From Thermocrinis jamiesonii (GTDB lineage Bacteria; Aquificota; Aquificia; Aquificales; Aquificaceae): DNA of 64,000 nt. The stretch lies in contig NZ_JNIE01000002.1 of NCBI RefSeq assembly GCF_000702425.1, positions 62,001 through 126,000 of the forward strand, read 5' to 3'. The notes under the pieces were generated by a model. The model saw only the letters and a list, made by a program, of their open reading frames with translations, was not told the origin of the DNA and ran no database searches. The position numbers were made by a program, and so were the translations under genes. Positions 37,196-46,544 of this stretch are shown in pieces (the stretch's first letter is position 1; each line of letters opens with the position of its first letter).

Positions 37196-37767
37196 ACCCT
37201 CGCATAAAGTTTATACCTTTTCCTTAGCTCTTCTTCGCTAATACCCCTAAGTCTTGCTTCCTCTTCGAGGGTAGTAAGCTGTAAAAGCGCATCAAAAACT
37301 GCTCTTACTACATTGTTAGGGTTCGTGCTTCCTATTATTTTGGTAAGAACATCTGTATAACCTGCCAGTTCAAAAATTGGTTTTGCAGCACCACCTGCAA
37401 CTATACCTGTCCCCCTTCTGGCAGGAATGACCTTCACCATAGTTGGTCCATAGTGACCTACCACATCGTGGGGCACAGTTCCCTCCACTATGGGAACTTT
37501 TATGATGTGTTTTTTGCCGTCCTCTATAGCTTTTGCTATGGCTATGGGCACTTCCTTTGCCTTTCCAAGACCAAAGCCCACAAAGCCTCTTTTGTCTCCC
37601 ACAATCACCAATGCACTAAAGGAAAACCTCTTTCCACCTTTCGTGACTCTCGTGGTTCTTTTTGCGTATATGAGGCGTTCCTCCAGCTGTAATTGATCTT
37701 GAATTTCCAATATGTTCTGTTCTTTCCTTCTTTGATCAATCAATGCCTCAATTGATACGCCACCCAT
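37192..37767 (-). CDS. rpsE: Ribosomal protein uS5
   Basis: A 191-residue 30S protein important for decoding accuracy. The dsRNA-binding part has TRVTKGGKRFSFSALVIVGD, followed by GKAKEVPIAIAKAIEDGKKH, PARRGTGIVAGGAAKPIFELAG and GSTNPNNVVRAVFDAL. An AAGGAGG lies before the ATG. It is 15 bases after rplR. Confidence 0.98.
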   Translation of the reverse strand: MGGVSIEALIDQRRKEQNILEIQDQLQLEERLIYAKRTTRVTKGGKRFSFSALVIVGDKRGFVGFGLGKAKEVPIAIAKAIEDGKKHIIKVPIVEGTVPHDVVGHYGPTMVKVIPARRGTGIVAGGAAKPIFELAGYTDVLTKIIGSTNPNNVVRAVFDALLQLTTLEEEARLRGISEEELRKRYKLYARV

Positions 37768-37782
37768 CTTAGCCTCCTTTTT

Positions 37783-38154
37783 TTAAAACTCTAAACCAAG
37801 CTCTCTGCATTTATCTGCAAAGGCTTTAATTTTGCCATGATAGAGAAAACCTCCTCTGTCAAAAACCACCTTCTTTATACCCTTTTCTAAAGCCTTTTTG
37901 ACCAAAAGCTCAGCAACCTTTTGAACGTCCTGTATGGATTTTCCGCCCCTTTTGCCTGTCAATTGGACAAAGTCCCTGTCTATGGAAGAAGCTGACACCA
38001 AAGTTCTCCCCACAGTGTCGTCTATAATCTGTGCATAAAATGCGTTCAGGCTCTTATAGACACACAACCTAGGTCTTTCCGGAGTGCCAAAGATCTTCTT
38101 TCTTATCCTTTTGTGTCTTCTTTCTCTCCTTTCATGCCTGCTAAGCTTAGCCAT
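37783..38154 (-). CDS. rplR: Ribosomal protein uL18
   Basis: A 123-residue 50S protein that binds 5S rRNA with L5. It has RHERRERRHKRIRKKIFGTPERPRL, KSLNAFYAQIIDD and the C-terminal FDRGGFLYHGKIKAFADKCRELGLEF. It lies between rplF and rpsE. Confidence 0.98.
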   Translation of the reverse strand: MAKLSRHERRERRHKRIRKKIFGTPERPRLCVYKSLNAFYAQIIDDTVGRTLVSASSIDRDFVQLTGKRGGKSIQDVQKVAELLVKKALEKGIKKVVFDRGGFLYHGKIKAFADKCRELGLEF

Positions 38155-38172
38155 AGCTAACCTCCTTACTTT

Positions 38173-38727
38173 TTACCTTTTTCCACCCTTACCCTTTCCT
38201 GCAGTCTTTCCTGCCTTCAGCCTTAGCTGCTCTCCCTCATACCTTATACCCTTACCTTTGTATGGATCCGGCTTTTTGAATGCCCTGATCTCAGCTGCAA
38301 CTTGACCAACCCTTTGCTTGTCTATACCACTTATGTATATTTTGTTTTCTTTAACTTCTATCTTTACGTCAGGAGGTATAGGATAAATCACAGGATGGGA
38401 ATAGCCAAGATTTAGCTCCAAGTTTCCACCTTTGACAGCTGCTCTGTATCCCAAACCAACCACCTCCAACACGGTTGTATATCCTTCCGTTACGCCCTTT
38501 ATCATGTTTCTGATCAATGCTCCCATCGTCCCATGTATGGCTTTGTGAAAGGGTGCATCCGAAGGCCTTTCCAACTTTATAGTGCTGTCCTCCAAGGTTA
38601 GCTTTATGTCCGGGTGGATTTTCATAGAAAGTTTGCCCTTTGGTCCTTCTACCGACAGCACGCCATCCTTAAAAGCTACCTTTACGTTGCTGGGTATTTG
38701 TATAGGCTTTTTACCTACCCTTGACAT
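38173..38727 (-). CDS. rplF: Ribosomal protein uL6
   Basis: A 184-residue 50S protein with two repeated domains. It begins [19 protein letters not shown] and has the C-terminal signature [19 protein letters not shown] followed by a basic tail. It lies between rpsH and rplR. Confidence 0.98.
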   Translation of the reverse strand: MSRVGKKPIQIPSNVKVAFKDGVLSVEGPKGKLSMKIHPDIKLTLEDSTIKLERPSDAPFHKAIHGTMGALIRNMIKGVTEGYTTVLEVVGLGYRAAVKGGNLELNLGYSHPVIYPIPPDVKIEVKENKIYISGIDKQRVGQVAAEIRAFKKPDPYKGKGIRYEGEQLRLKAGKTAGKGKGGKR

Positions 38728-38736
38728 GCTTGCACC

Positions 38737-39147
38737 TCACCATACGTATGCTATAACTTCTCCGCCTTTACCAAGCTTTCGTGCTTCGTGGTCCGTAACC
38801 ACGCCTGCGTCTGTAGAAAGAATAGCTATACCCAAGCCCTTCCTAACGTGAGGAACCAGATGTTTTGGAACATATATGCGCCTACCCGGTTTGGACACCT
38901 TTACCAATCCACGTATAACGCTTTTGTTTTTCTTAGGATCCGCATACTTTAGATGTATTCTCAGCTTATACTGGGTTCCTTTCCTGTGCTCTTCTGAGTC
39001 TAACCTTTCCCATCCAAGAATATATCCTTCCCTTTTCAGCACTTCAAGAATAGCTTCCTTTAACTTAGAAGAAGGAACATCTACATAATCTTTCTTTCTC
39101 ATTATGGCATTCTTAATGGCTGAAAACATGTCTGCTATTGGGTCCAT
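38737..39147 (-). CDS. rpsH: Ribosomal protein uS8
   Basis: A 136-residue primary 16S rRNA-binding protein; in enterobacteria it also represses the spc operon. It begins MDPIADMFSAIKNAIMRKKD and ends GLGIAILSTDAGVVTDHEAR...GGEVIAYVW. It lies between rpsN and rplF. Confidence 0.98.
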   Translation of the reverse strand: MDPIADMFSAIKNAIMRKKDYVDVPSSKLKEAILEVLKREGYILGWERLDSEEHRKGTQYKLRIHLKYADPKKNKSVIRGLVKVSKPGRRIYVPKHLVPHVRKGLGIAILSTDAGVVTDHEARKLGKGGEVIAYVW

Positions 39148-39159
39148 GCTCTAACCTCC

Positions 39160-39348
39160 TTACCAGCTTGCTTTACGAACGCCGGGCAATTCACCCTTAA
39201 GGGCAAGTTCCCTAAAGCATAACCTACACATACCAAAGTATCTTATAAAACCTCTTGGTCTTCCACACAGTGGGCATCTGTTTTTCTTCCTAACTTCGTA
39301 CTTAGGAAAGTGCTTAATATCCTTTGCTATCTTAGCCTTTCTTGCCAT
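39160..39348 (-). CDS. rpsN: Ribosomal protein uS14, zinc-binding form
   Basis: A 62-residue short S14 with the two zinc pairs CPLC and CRLC. It has [20 protein letters not shown] and ends [11 protein letters not shown]. The zinc form is usual for thermophiles. It lies between rplE and rpsH, 9 bases after rplE. Confidence 0.98.
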   Translation of the reverse strand: MARKAKIAKDIKHFPKYEVRKKNRCPLCGRPRGFIRYFGMCRLCFRELALKGELPGVRKASW

Positions 39349-39357
39349 GTTGTCCTC

Positions 39358-39921
39358 CTAAAAGCTTCTTATTGGTAACCCAAGCAAAGCTAAAAGCCAT
39401 AGGGCTTCCTCATCTGTCTCTGCAGTGGTATGAATTATCACATCCATACCCCTTATGGCATCCACTTTTTCGTAGTCTATTTCCGGAAAGACTATCTGCT
39501 CTGCTATACCAAAGGCGTAGTTTCCTCTGCCATCAAAGGACCTTGGATTCAAACCCTTAAAGTCCTTAACTCGCGGTAAAGCAACAGAGATGAGTTTGTC
39601 CAAAAAGTCCCACATCCTCTCCTTTCTGAGGGTAACCTTTAGACCAATTGGCATTCCCTTCCTAAGTTTAAAACCAGCCTCGGATTTTTTAGCCCTTCTG
39701 ATTGCAGGCTGTTGCCCTGTGATAGCCCTCAGGTCTTCCATAGCTCTTTCCAAAAATTTTATGTCTTTAACCGCCTCACCCACACCCATGTTAACCACGA
39801 TCTTTACCAATCTTGGCACTTCCATGGGATTTTTGTAGCCAAACTTAGCAATAAGCTTAGGAACAACCTCGTTTTTATACTTTTCGTACAATCTTGGGAC
39901 ATACTTAGTTTCTACGCTCAT
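39358..39921 (-). CDS. rplE: Ribosomal protein uL5
   Basis: A 187-residue 50S protein that binds 5S rRNA and contacts the P-site tRNA. It has [60 protein letters not shown] and [16 protein letters not shown]. rplX ends 3 bases upstream. Confidence 0.98.
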   Translation of the reverse strand: MSVETKYVPRLYEKYKNEVVPKLIAKFGYKNPMEVPRLVKIVVNMGVGEAVKDIKFLERAMEDLRAITGQQPAIRRAKKSEAGFKLRKGMPIGLKVTLRKERMWDFLDKLISVALPRVKDFKGLNPRSFDGRGNYAFGIAEQIVFPEIDYEKVDAIRGMDVIIHTTAETDEEALWLLALLGLPIRSF

Positions 39922-39924
39922 CTC

Positions 39925-40284
39925 TTAACCCTCTCTTTTTTTAACTTTCTCTGTAACCAAATCTATATTTTCGTTACATTTTTTGCAGTACCTGTATTTT
40001 CTAAAGACATCACCTTCTTGTACGATCCTAAAACCTACTCTTGTTGGTTTTCCACACTTTGGACACACAAGCATGACGTTGCTTATGTGTATAGGCGCTT
40101 CAACCTCGTATATTCCACCCTTTCTAACATTTGGTATTTCCTTTACGTGCTTCTTAACAAAATTTACACCTTTCACAACCACCCTATTTTTTTCCCTCAA
40201 AACTTTTATAACTTCTCCAGTTTTACCCTTTTCTTTACCTCTTAACACTACCACTGTATCACCTTTCTTTATCTTAGACGCCAT
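39925..40284 (-). CDS. rplX: Ribosomal protein uL24
   Basis: A 119-residue assembly initiator of the 50S subunit. It has the KOW segment [20 protein letters not shown] and a C-terminal CPKC...CKKC zinc-ribbon pattern (about 75-107). Its length is slightly above average because of a basic tail. The ATG overlaps the rplN stop by one base (TGATG). Confidence 0.97.
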   Translation of the reverse strand: MASKIKKGDTVVVLRGKEKGKTGEVIKVLREKNRVVVKGVNFVKKHVKEIPNVRKGGIYEVEAPIHISNVMLVCPKCGKPTRVGFRIVQEGDVFRKYRYCKKCNENIDLVTEKVKKREG

Positions 40285-40649
40285 CAGACTACCTCCGGTG
40301 CGAGGGATGCGAGCTTAGTAAATCCGCGATTTCTTACCTCACGGGCAATGGGACCAAGGATTCTTGTGCCCAAAGGTTCTCCATATTGATTGAGAAGAAC
40401 CACCGCGTTGTCGTCAAACTTGATATAACTGCCATCCGGTCTTCTTACCTCTTTCTTGGTCCTAACCACCACCGCCCTGTATATGTTCCCCTTTTTGGCA
40501 GGGCTGTTTGGTGCGGCGTCCTTTACCGTAACGGTAACCACATCCCCAAGGGTTGCATACTTCCTCGGAGCATAGGGTATACCTATAACCTGAACTTTTT
40601 TTGCTCCCGAGTTATCAGCTACATTGCAATAAGTTTGCCTCTGTATCAT
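40284..40649 (-). CDS. rplN: Ribosomal protein uL14
   Basis: A 121-residue 50S protein with [40 protein letters not shown] and [13 protein letters not shown]. It is the first gene of the ribosomal unit. The expected upstream neighbours rplP, rpmC and rpsQ are not next to it. An AAGGAG lies before the ATG. Confidence 0.98.
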   Translation of the reverse strand: MIQRQTYCNVADNSGAKKVQVIGIPYAPRKYATLGDVVTVTVKDAAPNSPAKKGNIYRAVVVRTKKEVRRPDGSYIKFDDNAVVLLNQYGEPLGTRILGPIAREVRNRGFTKLASLAPEVV

Positions 40650-40679
40650 GGCACCTCTCCTTGGTAAGTCAGACTATAA

Positions 40680-40688
40680 ATTATACCA
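40680..40688 (-). promoter_or_regulatory. Extended -10 promoter of the rplN-rplQ operon
   Basis: Leftward TGGTATAAT is an extended -10 (TG, one base, TATAAT). It lies about 30 bases before the rplN ATG, in the 53-base gap after hslO. The predicted leader carries AAGGAG. It could drive the whole 13-kb ribosomal unit. Confidence 0.6.
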
Positions 40689-40702
40689 CAAAAGGGCTTT
40701 TT

Positions 40703-41572
40703 TTATGAAAAGATTGAGTTTTTATCGAATCTATAAACTCTTCCGCAAAAGTTACAAACCACTTCCGCAGGACCTTCCGACAGAATTTCCTCCACCTCTT
40801 CCTTACTCAAAAGGTGCAAAGCAGTCTTCGCTATCTCTTCATTGCAAGGGCAGTAGTATTCAACCTCCTTTAAGCCCACTATCCTAGGCTCCATGTCAAA
40901 AAGAATGTCTTCCACCACGTCTTCTGGTCTTTTTTCCAAGGAGAGAATGTGAGAATGCGGAGGGAGACTCTTTATTCTCTCTTGGAGAAGTTTTTCTACT
41001 TTTGGAGATGTACCGCCCATGGTCTGAACCATGTAAGCTCCCGCATGCTTTACAGAACCATCTTCGTTTAACAACACCGCCATATCCACAGCGGTCCTGA
41101 TCTGCTCAGACTGCTGAAAATAATAAAGCAAGTTTTCCTTAATGTCCTTGCCAACAGCGGGAACTATACTAGTGTAAGGCGTGCCCATTCTTAGCTCTTT
41201 TACAACTGTAATAACCGCCTGCTCCACCTTTTGGGGAACAAAACTTATAAAACCTCTAACCCTTCCTTTTCCATCAGCTTCAGCGACAATGCTTTCTTCT
41301 TTGTCAACAAACTTCAGAAGAACCTTCTGAGGACTGGCGTGCTTTAGCAAAGAAGTAAGTATTAGGGCAGACAGGAGCCATTCTCCCAAACGGACAGTAG
41401 AATAAGGATCAAGTCTGTGTATTCTTCTGGCAGTTTCTACGGTCCTGTCTGCCTTTATTACATAAACCCTTACCGGGTCTTCTTTAGGCACTGCAATAAT
41501 TGCATAATCTCTATCTTCAAAGTAATTCTTCAGATCGTCCTTCGTTTCTGAGTTAAGCTCTTTAAAGAACAT
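40703..41572 (-). CDS. hslO: Hsp33 redox-regulated chaperone
   Basis: A holdase that is switched on when its zinc centre is oxidised. It has 289 residues. The N-terminal chaperone core includes GKGRVRGFISF and GTPYTSIVPAVGKDI. The C-terminal redox switch is CPC (YYCPCNEE, about 242) plus CNFCGRVYRF (about 274). It starts 14 bases after dnaK, so the two chaperones are co-transcribed. Confidence 0.96.
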   Translation of the reverse strand: MFFKELNSETKDDLKNYFEDRDYAIIAVPKEDPVRVYVIKADRTVETARRIHRLDPYSTVRLGEWLLSALILTSLLKHASPQKVLLKFVDKEESIVAEADGKGRVRGFISFVPQKVEQAVITVVKELRMGTPYTSIVPAVGKDIKENLLYYFQQSEQIRTAVDMAVLLNEDGSVKHAGAYMVQTMGGTSPKVEKLLQERIKSLPPHSHILSLEKRPEDVVEDILFDMEPRIVGLKEVEYYCPCNEEIAKTALHLLSKEEVEEILSEGPAEVVCNFCGRVYRFDKNSIFS

Positions 41573-41586
41573 AGTAGATAATCATT

Positions 41587-43455
41587 TTACAGCGTCTTGC
41601 CCTCTATTACATCTCCACCTTCTCCACCACTTTTCTTTTCAGCAGATTGATAAATATAGCTTCCGAGCTTTCCAGAAACCTCCAAGATCTTCTCTGTTGT
41701 CCTACGTACCTCCTGAATGTCCTGAGAAGAAGCAAAGACATTCTTACCTTCTTGGATAGCACGTTCAACTTCTGAAACTAAATCAGCAGGTATTTTGTCT
41801 CTATTTTCTTTGAGCACTTTCTCCAAGTTGTATATGTACATGTCTAACTGATTTTTGGCATCTATAAGCTCCTTTTTCTTTCTGTCTTCTTCTTCGTGCA
41901 TTTGAGCTTCTTTTATTATCCTCTCTATGTCCTCCTGGGTGAGTCCAGAAGAGGGTTGAATCCTTATGGACTGTTCCTTACCGGTTCCTAAGTCTTTGGC
42001 GGTTACGTGCAGTATGCCATCCACGTCTATGTCAAAGCAAACCTCTATCTTTGGCACTCCTCTGGGTGCAGGCGGTATGCCCGTAAGATAAAATTTACCT
42101 AAGGATTTGTTGTCTTTGGCAAGGGGTCTTTCTCCCTGTAGAACGTGAATCTCTACCTCCGTTTGATAGTCGCTGGCGGTGGTAAAGATCTCGCACTTTC
42201 TGTAAGGTATTGGAGTGTTGCGGGGGATTAGAACAGTCATAACACCACCGTAGGTTTCCACACCTAAGGAAAGAGGAGTGACATCCACCAGAAGGATTTC
42301 TTTTACCTGTCCAGAGAGGATACCTGCTTGTATAGCCGCACCTACTGCGACTACCTCGTCCGGATGGACTCCTTTGTGGGGTTCCTTACCAAAGAATTCC
42401 CTTATTCTCTGCTGAACTAAAGGAATTCTGGTAGAACCACCTACCAAGACTACGTCATCTATATCTTGAGGTCTGAGCTTGGCATCTTCCAAAGCCTTTT
42501 TGACGATCTCTATAGTTCTATCTACTAAGTCTTTTATCATCTCTTCCAGCCTTGCCCTGGTAAGCTTTTTCTGTAGGTGCAGTGGTTGATTGGTGGATGG
42601 GTCTATGGTTATAAAGGGTAGGTTTATTTCTGTTTCAAGCTTGAAGGATAGTTCCTTTTTGGCTTGCTCGGAAGCGTCCTTTAGCCTCTGCAGGGCTGTC
42701 TTATCCTTCCTCAGGTCTATACCTGTTTCTTTTTTGAACTCCTCTATGAGCCAGTCCATTATCCTCTCGTCTATGTTGGCACCTCCAAGGTGGGTGTCTC
42801 CTGCAGTAGCCTTTACCTCTATCACCCCTTCTCCACCTTCTAAGATGGACACGTCAAAGGTTCCACCTCCAAAGTCATAGACGAGGATCCTCACATCGCT
42901 TTTTTTGTCTAGTCCATAGGCTAAGGCTGCTGCTGTAGGTTCGTTTAAGATCCTTAAAACTTCAAGCCCCGCTATCTTTCCCGCATCCTTCGTTGCTTGC
43001 CTTTGTCTTTCGTTAAAATACGCCGGCACAGTTATTACTGCCTTTGTTATCTTTTCTCCCAAGTAGGCTTCGGCTGCTTCTTTTAGCTTTTTTAGAATTT
43101 GGGCTCCTACTTCTTCTGGCCTTACCGTTCTTCCTAAGTTGGGGATTTCAAAACTTGCGTCCCCTTTTTCATCGGGTACTACTTTGTAAGACACCCTTTT
43201 AGCTTCATCCTTTACCTCTTCGAACTTTCTACCTATGAACCTTTTAGACTCGTAAATTGTATTCTCTGGGTCCAGTATGGCACGCCTTTTGGCAGGCTCA
43301 CCTACCAAAATTTCCTTTTCCTTTGTCCAAGATACCACAGAGGGTGTCAGCCTAGAACCCTCTTGATTTTGTATTACCACCGGCTCATCACCTATCATAA
43401 CTGCAACTACCGAGTTTGTAGTTCCTAAATCAATTCCTATTACCTTCTCTGCCAT
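41587..43455 (-). CDS. dnaK: Molecular chaperone DnaK (Hsp70)
   Basis: ATP-driven chaperone. From ATG 43455 it has 622 residues; GGAGG lies 7 bases upstream, whereas a GTG two codons earlier is too close to it. Conserved parts are [37 protein letters not shown] and [11 protein letters not shown] at the linker, then the peptide-binding domain. The N-terminal ATPase is of the long (Gram-negative) form. It is followed by hslO and preceded by a TTGACA/TAAATT promoter. No CIRCE element was seen. Confidence 0.98.
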   Translation of the reverse strand: MAEKVIGIDLGTTNSVVAVMIGDEPVVIQNQEGSRLTPSVVSWTKEKEILVGEPAKRRAILDPENTIYESKRFIGRKFEEVKDEAKRVSYKVVPDEKGDASFEIPNLGRTVRPEEVGAQILKKLKEAAEAYLGEKITKAVITVPAYFNERQRQATKDAGKIAGLEVLRILNEPTAAALAYGLDKKSDVRILVYDFGGGTFDVSILEGGEGVIEVKATAGDTHLGGANIDERIMDWLIEEFKKETGIDLRKDKTALQRLKDASEQAKKELSFKLETEINLPFITIDPSTNQPLHLQKKLTRARLEEMIKDLVDRTIEIVKKALEDAKLRPQDIDDVVLVGGSTRIPLVQQRIREFFGKEPHKGVHPDEVVAVGAAIQAGILSGQVKEILLVDVTPLSLGVETYGGVMTVLIPRNTPIPYRKCEIFTTASDYQTEVEIHVLQGERPLAKDNKSLGKFYLTGIPPAPRGVPKIEVCFDIDVDGILHVTAKDLGTGKEQSIRIQPSSGLTQEDIERIIKEAQMHEEEDRKKKELIDAKNQLDMYIYNLEKVLKENRDKIPADLVSEVERAIQEGKNVFASSQDIQEVRRTTEKILEVSGKLGSYIYQSAEKKSGGEGGDVIEGKTL

Positions 43456-43491
43456 ATTCACACCTCCTTAATTGCTTAATTGGTAGTATTT

Positions 43492-43520
43492 AATTTAAAA
43501 ATTTAGTGTGTTTTTGTCAA
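43492..43520 (-). promoter_or_regulatory. Sigma-70-type promoter of dnaK-hslO
   Basis: On the minus strand a perfect TTGACA (43515-43520) is followed after 17 bases by TAAATT (43492-43497). The site lies just after the hisH stop and 37 bases before the dnaK ATG. This is the best -35/-10 pair in the window. No heat-shock-type or CIRCE sequence was seen, so control of this chaperone unit is unclear. Confidence 0.7.
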
Positions 43521-43525
43521 GTTTT

Positions 43526-44137
43526 TTATAAAGACAGGTTATATATAGCCCAGTTTTTTAACAGCTTTAATCCTACCTTCTGGCTTTTTTCTGGGTGAAA
43601 CTGAACCGCAAAGATGTTTTCATACTCTACGGAGGATACAAAGTATTCCCCGTAATCTGTTAGGGTAAGGACCACATCATCCTTCTTTGGGATCACCCTG
43701 TAAGAATGGACAAAATAGACAAATTCGCCATCCTCTATTCCTTCCAAGACTTTTGATTCCCTCCTTTTCCAAAGTTGATTCCAGCCTATGTGGGGTATTT
43801 TTACGGTAGGTGGAAGAAGGACAACCTCCCCTTCTAAAACACCAAAACCTTTTTCTTCGCCAAACTCGTAACTTCTCTCAAACAAGAGCTGAAGTCCTAG
43901 GCATATGCCTAAGAAGGGTTTTCCACTTTCTATGTGCAAAAGGATTGCGTCGTAAAGCCCTAATCTTTTCAAGTTGTATACTGCGTCTTTGAAAGCCCCC
44001 ACTCCAGGCAGAACCACTGCCCTTGATTTTTTTACAACCTCCGGATCGCTCGTTCTCAAAACTTTAAGACCTACATACTCCAAAGCCTTCTCTACGCTTC
44101 TTAAATTTCCCATTCCGTAATCTACGAGTGCAATCAT
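43526..44137 (-). CDS. hisH: Imidazole glycerol phosphate synthase, glutamine amidotransferase subunit
   Basis: Supplies ammonia to HisF in histidine synthesis. It has 203 residues: VDYGMGNLRSV, PGVGAFKDA, the nucleophile Cys in GICLGLQLLFE (about 80) and the His-Glu pair in QFHPEKS (about 184). HisF is encoded at 55564-56328, so the two subunits of one enzyme are 11 kb apart. It is divergent from the SulP gene across only 20 bases. Confidence 0.96.
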   Translation of the reverse strand: MIALVDYGMGNLRSVEKALEYVGLKVLRTSDPEVVKKSRAVVLPGVGAFKDAVYNLKRLGLYDAILLHIESGKPFLGICLGLQLLFERSYEFGEEKGFGVLEGEVVLLPPTVKIPHIGWNQLWKRRESKVLEGIEDGEFVYFVHSYRVIPKKDDVVLTLTDYGEYFVSSVEYENIFAVQFHPEKSQKVGLKLLKNWAIYNLSL

Positions 44138-44157
44138 AAAATAAAATACTAAATCGT
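44138..44157. promoter_or_regulatory. Divergent AT-rich promoter between hisH and the SulP gene
   Basis: Only 20 bases separate the two start codons. TAAAAT (44142-44147) ends 10 bases before the SulP ATG. TATTTT (44143-44148 on the minus strand) ends 5 bases before the hisH ATG. Neither gene has a Shine-Dalgarno sequence, so both mRNAs may be leaderless. Confidence 0.4.
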
Positions 44158-45945
44158 ATGACCCCCAAAAGTATAGTCCAATCTTTTAGTTTAAACTTAG
44201 GCTATCTTAAAGGATACAACAGAGAAAAGTTCACAAAAGACCTAATAGCTGGTCTTACGGTTGCAGCGGTTTTGATTCCTCAGGCAAAGGCTTATGCTCT
44301 TTTAGCCGGAATGCCACCCATAAATGGTCTGTATGCATCACTGCTTGCTCCCTTAGTTGCGGTTCTCTTTGGAAGCTCAAAGTTTTTGGGGACGGGCCCA
44401 GTGGCTATGGTATCAATATTGGTCACATCCACCCTTTTGCCTTTTGCCAAGCCAAGGACACCCGAATGGATAGGGCTGGCTAGTCTCTTAGCCCTTATGG
44501 TTGGCATAACTATTCTTTTGATGGGAATTTTTAGGTTTGCATTCATCCTTGATCTTATATCCCACAGCGTGATAGTTGGTTTTATCTCCGCCGGTGCGCT
44601 CGTGATTTCAGCCAATCAGTTGGGTGGTGTTCTTGGTTTTAGCACCACAAAGAGCACTCAGATATTCTCTTTATTAGCTGACATAGCCCAAAAGCTCTAT
44701 CTAACAAATCCATACACAGTAATGGTAAGCATTTTGGCGTTTGTAATCATATACGTGTCAAGTAAAATACATCCTCTTGCCCCCGGTGCCCTGATTGCGG
44801 TCGTAATAACCACGCTGATTTCCTACCTTTTGGACCTAAATAGAAAGTATGGCGTTCCTATTGTAGGAGATGTGCCAGCTGGCCTTCCGCCTATAGGCTT
44901 ACCTCCCATAGACCTGCAAGTTCTATCTGCCTTGTGGGGCGGTGCAATAGTGGTGTCTGCCATAGGCCTTTTGGAGGCTTTGGCTATAGCCAAAAAGTTT
45001 TCGGTAGAAAAAGGGGACAGATGGGATCCAAACAAGGAATTAATTGGTCAAGGGCTTGCAAACTTGACAGCAGGTCTTATGCAGGGATTTCCGATAAGCG
45101 GTTCTTTTTCACGTTCAGCTCTATACTATAGGCTTGAAACTGCCTCTCCCATAGCCCATGCTGTGGTAAGCTTGGTCATACTTAAAACTCTTCTTATCTT
45201 TGCACCCCTGTTTTATTACCTGCCGAAGGCTACCCTTTCGGTGATAATACTAACCGCAGTTGTTCCACTTGTTAAACCTCAAGAGATATGGCGCCTATAC
45301 AGAATAAATCCCATAGACGGTGTGGTGGCAGGGCTTACCTTCCTAAGCGTCTTTATTATGGATCTCTGGCAAGCAATACTTATGGGTGCCATCTTAGCTT
45401 TTGGATCTTTTGTCTATAAAACTATGTATCCTCGTATAGTGGTAATTACAAGAAATCCCAAAACACAAACCTTTGAAAATGCAGAGGCGGAAGGTCTTGC
45501 GGAGTGCCCTCAGATCCTATACATAAGACCCCAAATGCCTATATATTTTGGGAATGCAGAGTATGTTTCTAACTATATAGTGGAAAAAGCCCAAGAAAGA
45601 AAGGACAAGGGGCTAAAATTTGTTTTCATAGACTTGGAGGCTTCCAATTATATGGATGCGGTAGGTGCGGAAAATTTTATAAGAATGCTAAAAAGACTTC
45701 AGGCTATGGGTTTATCTACTGCTATTGGAAATGTAAACCGGGTGGTTATGCCAGTTTTAGAAAGGGCAGGTTTAAAAGAGGTTGTTCCAGAGGGCATGAT
45801 ATTTGGTTCAAAGGGGCAGTCTTTGAGCGTATTGCTTGAAAAAATAGATCACCTATTCTGTGCAAAAAAATGTCCCCATGTGGTATTCAGAGAATGTTTG
45901 GAATTCAAGAGTGGAGAAAAGGTCGTATCCCCCCAAGAAGATTAG
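44158..45945 (+). CDS. SulP family anion transporter (sulfate permease) with STAS domain
   Basis: A 595-residue inner-membrane transporter. The SulP signature KDLIAGLTVAAVLIPQAKAYALLAGMPPINGLYAS opens it (about 27-62), with about 12-14 helices to residue 420. The C-terminal STAS domain (about 455-560) has VFIDLEASNYMDAVGAENF. The usual regulatory aspartate/serine is replaced here by SNYMDA. A final tail of 30 residues has three cysteines (CAKKCPHVVFREC). Family substrates are sulfate, bicarbonate or chloride; the substrate cannot be assigned. For an autotroph bicarbonate is worth considering. It converges with nadD, 5 bases away. Confidence 0.92.
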   Translation: MTPKSIVQSFSLNLGYLKGYNREKFTKDLIAGLTVAAVLIPQAKAYALLAGMPPINGLYASLLAPLVAVLFGSSKFLGTGPVAMVSILVTSTLLPFAKPRTPEWIGLASLLALMVGITILLMGIFRFAFILDLISHSVIVGFISAGALVISANQLGGVLGFSTTKSTQIFSLLADIAQKLYLTNPYTVMVSILAFVIIYVSSKIHPLAPGALIAVVITTLISYLLDLNRKYGVPIVGDVPAGLPPIGLPPIDLQVLSALWGGAIVVSAIGLLEALAIAKKFSVEKGDRWDPNKELIGQGLANLTAGLMQGFPISGSFSRSALYYRLETASPIAHAVVSLVILKTLLIFAPLFYYLPKATLSVIILTAVVPLVKPQEIWRLYRINPIDGVVAGLTFLSVFIMDLWQAILMGAILAFGSFVYKTMYPRIVVITRNPKTQTFENAEAEGLAECPQILYIRPQMPIYFGNAEYVSNYIVEKAQERKDKGLKFVFIDLEASNYMDAVGAENFIRMLKRLQAMGLSTAIGNVNRVVMPVLERAGLKEVVPEGMIFGSKGQSLSVLLEKIDHLFCAKKCPHVVFRECLEFKSGEKVVSPQED

Positions 45946-45950
45946 CCTTT

Positions 45951-46544
45951 CTATCGGTAAAGGTTCTTGCTGATGATGTATTCCTCCACACTTGGAGGCA
46001 CAAGCCACCTTATACTTTTACCCTCTTTTACCCTACGCCTTATTTCTGTGGAAGAAATATCAACCCTTCTTACGCTTAGGATTATATAGTCTTCATCCTC
46101 TTTTAGTTCTGGAAATCTTTCCCTTAGGTAGGCTTTTACCTCCTTTCCCTTAGAGCTTCTGTCTATGATTACAAACCTTGCCAACTTTACAAGTCTTAAT
46201 GGATCTTTCCAAAGATGCAAGTTAAGGGCACTGTCTGCGCCTATTAAAAAGGTGGGCTTTTTCTTGATCTCTTGGAAAAGTTGTTGGGCTGTATCCACTG
46301 TGTAAGAGATTCCCTTCCTTTCTATTTCCATCAAACTTACAGAAAACCCTTCAACTCCTTCTATGGCAAGCTTTAGCATGTAAAGTCTGTCCATTGGGCT
46401 TGCTTTATGGTTTTCTTTAAGCGGTGCTTGGTAGGCAGGAACAAAGACAACCTCTTCAACTTTTAACTCTTCCAGAACATCCCTTGCTACCAAAAGATGT
46501 CCAAGATGAACGGGGTCAAAACTTCCACCAAAAAAAATCTTCAT
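45951..46544 (-). CDS. nadD: Nicotinate-nucleotide adenylyltransferase
   Basis: Makes deamido-NAD from nicotinate mononucleotide and ATP. It has 197 residues: GGSFDPVHLGHLLVARD (about 6-22), FVPAYQAPLK, GADSALNLHLW and the SSTEIRRRV box (about 163-171). It overlaps der by 4 bases and ends the rimM-pycB-der unit. The convergent SulP gene ends 5 bases away. Confidence 0.95.
   Translation of the reverse strand: MKIFFGGSFDPVHLGHLLVARDVLEELKVEEVVFVPAYQAPLKENHKASPMDRLYMLKLAIEGVEGFSVSLMEIERKGISYTVDTAQQLFQEIKKKPTFLIGADSALNLHLWKDPLRLVKLARFVIIDRSSKGKEVKAYLRERFPELKEDEDYIILSVRRVDISSTEIRRRVKEGKSIRWLVPPSVEEYIISKNLYR

Noticed and set aside
39712-40245. A 177-codon plus-strand frame across rplE and rplX
   Set aside because: It is a mirror of two highly conserved ribosomal genes and has low-complexity Phe/Leu/Ser content.
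43456-43525. A CIRCE or heat-shock sigma promoter before dnaK
   Set aside because: No TTAGCACTC/GAGTGCTAA repeat is present. The TTGACA-17-TAAATT pair explains the region.
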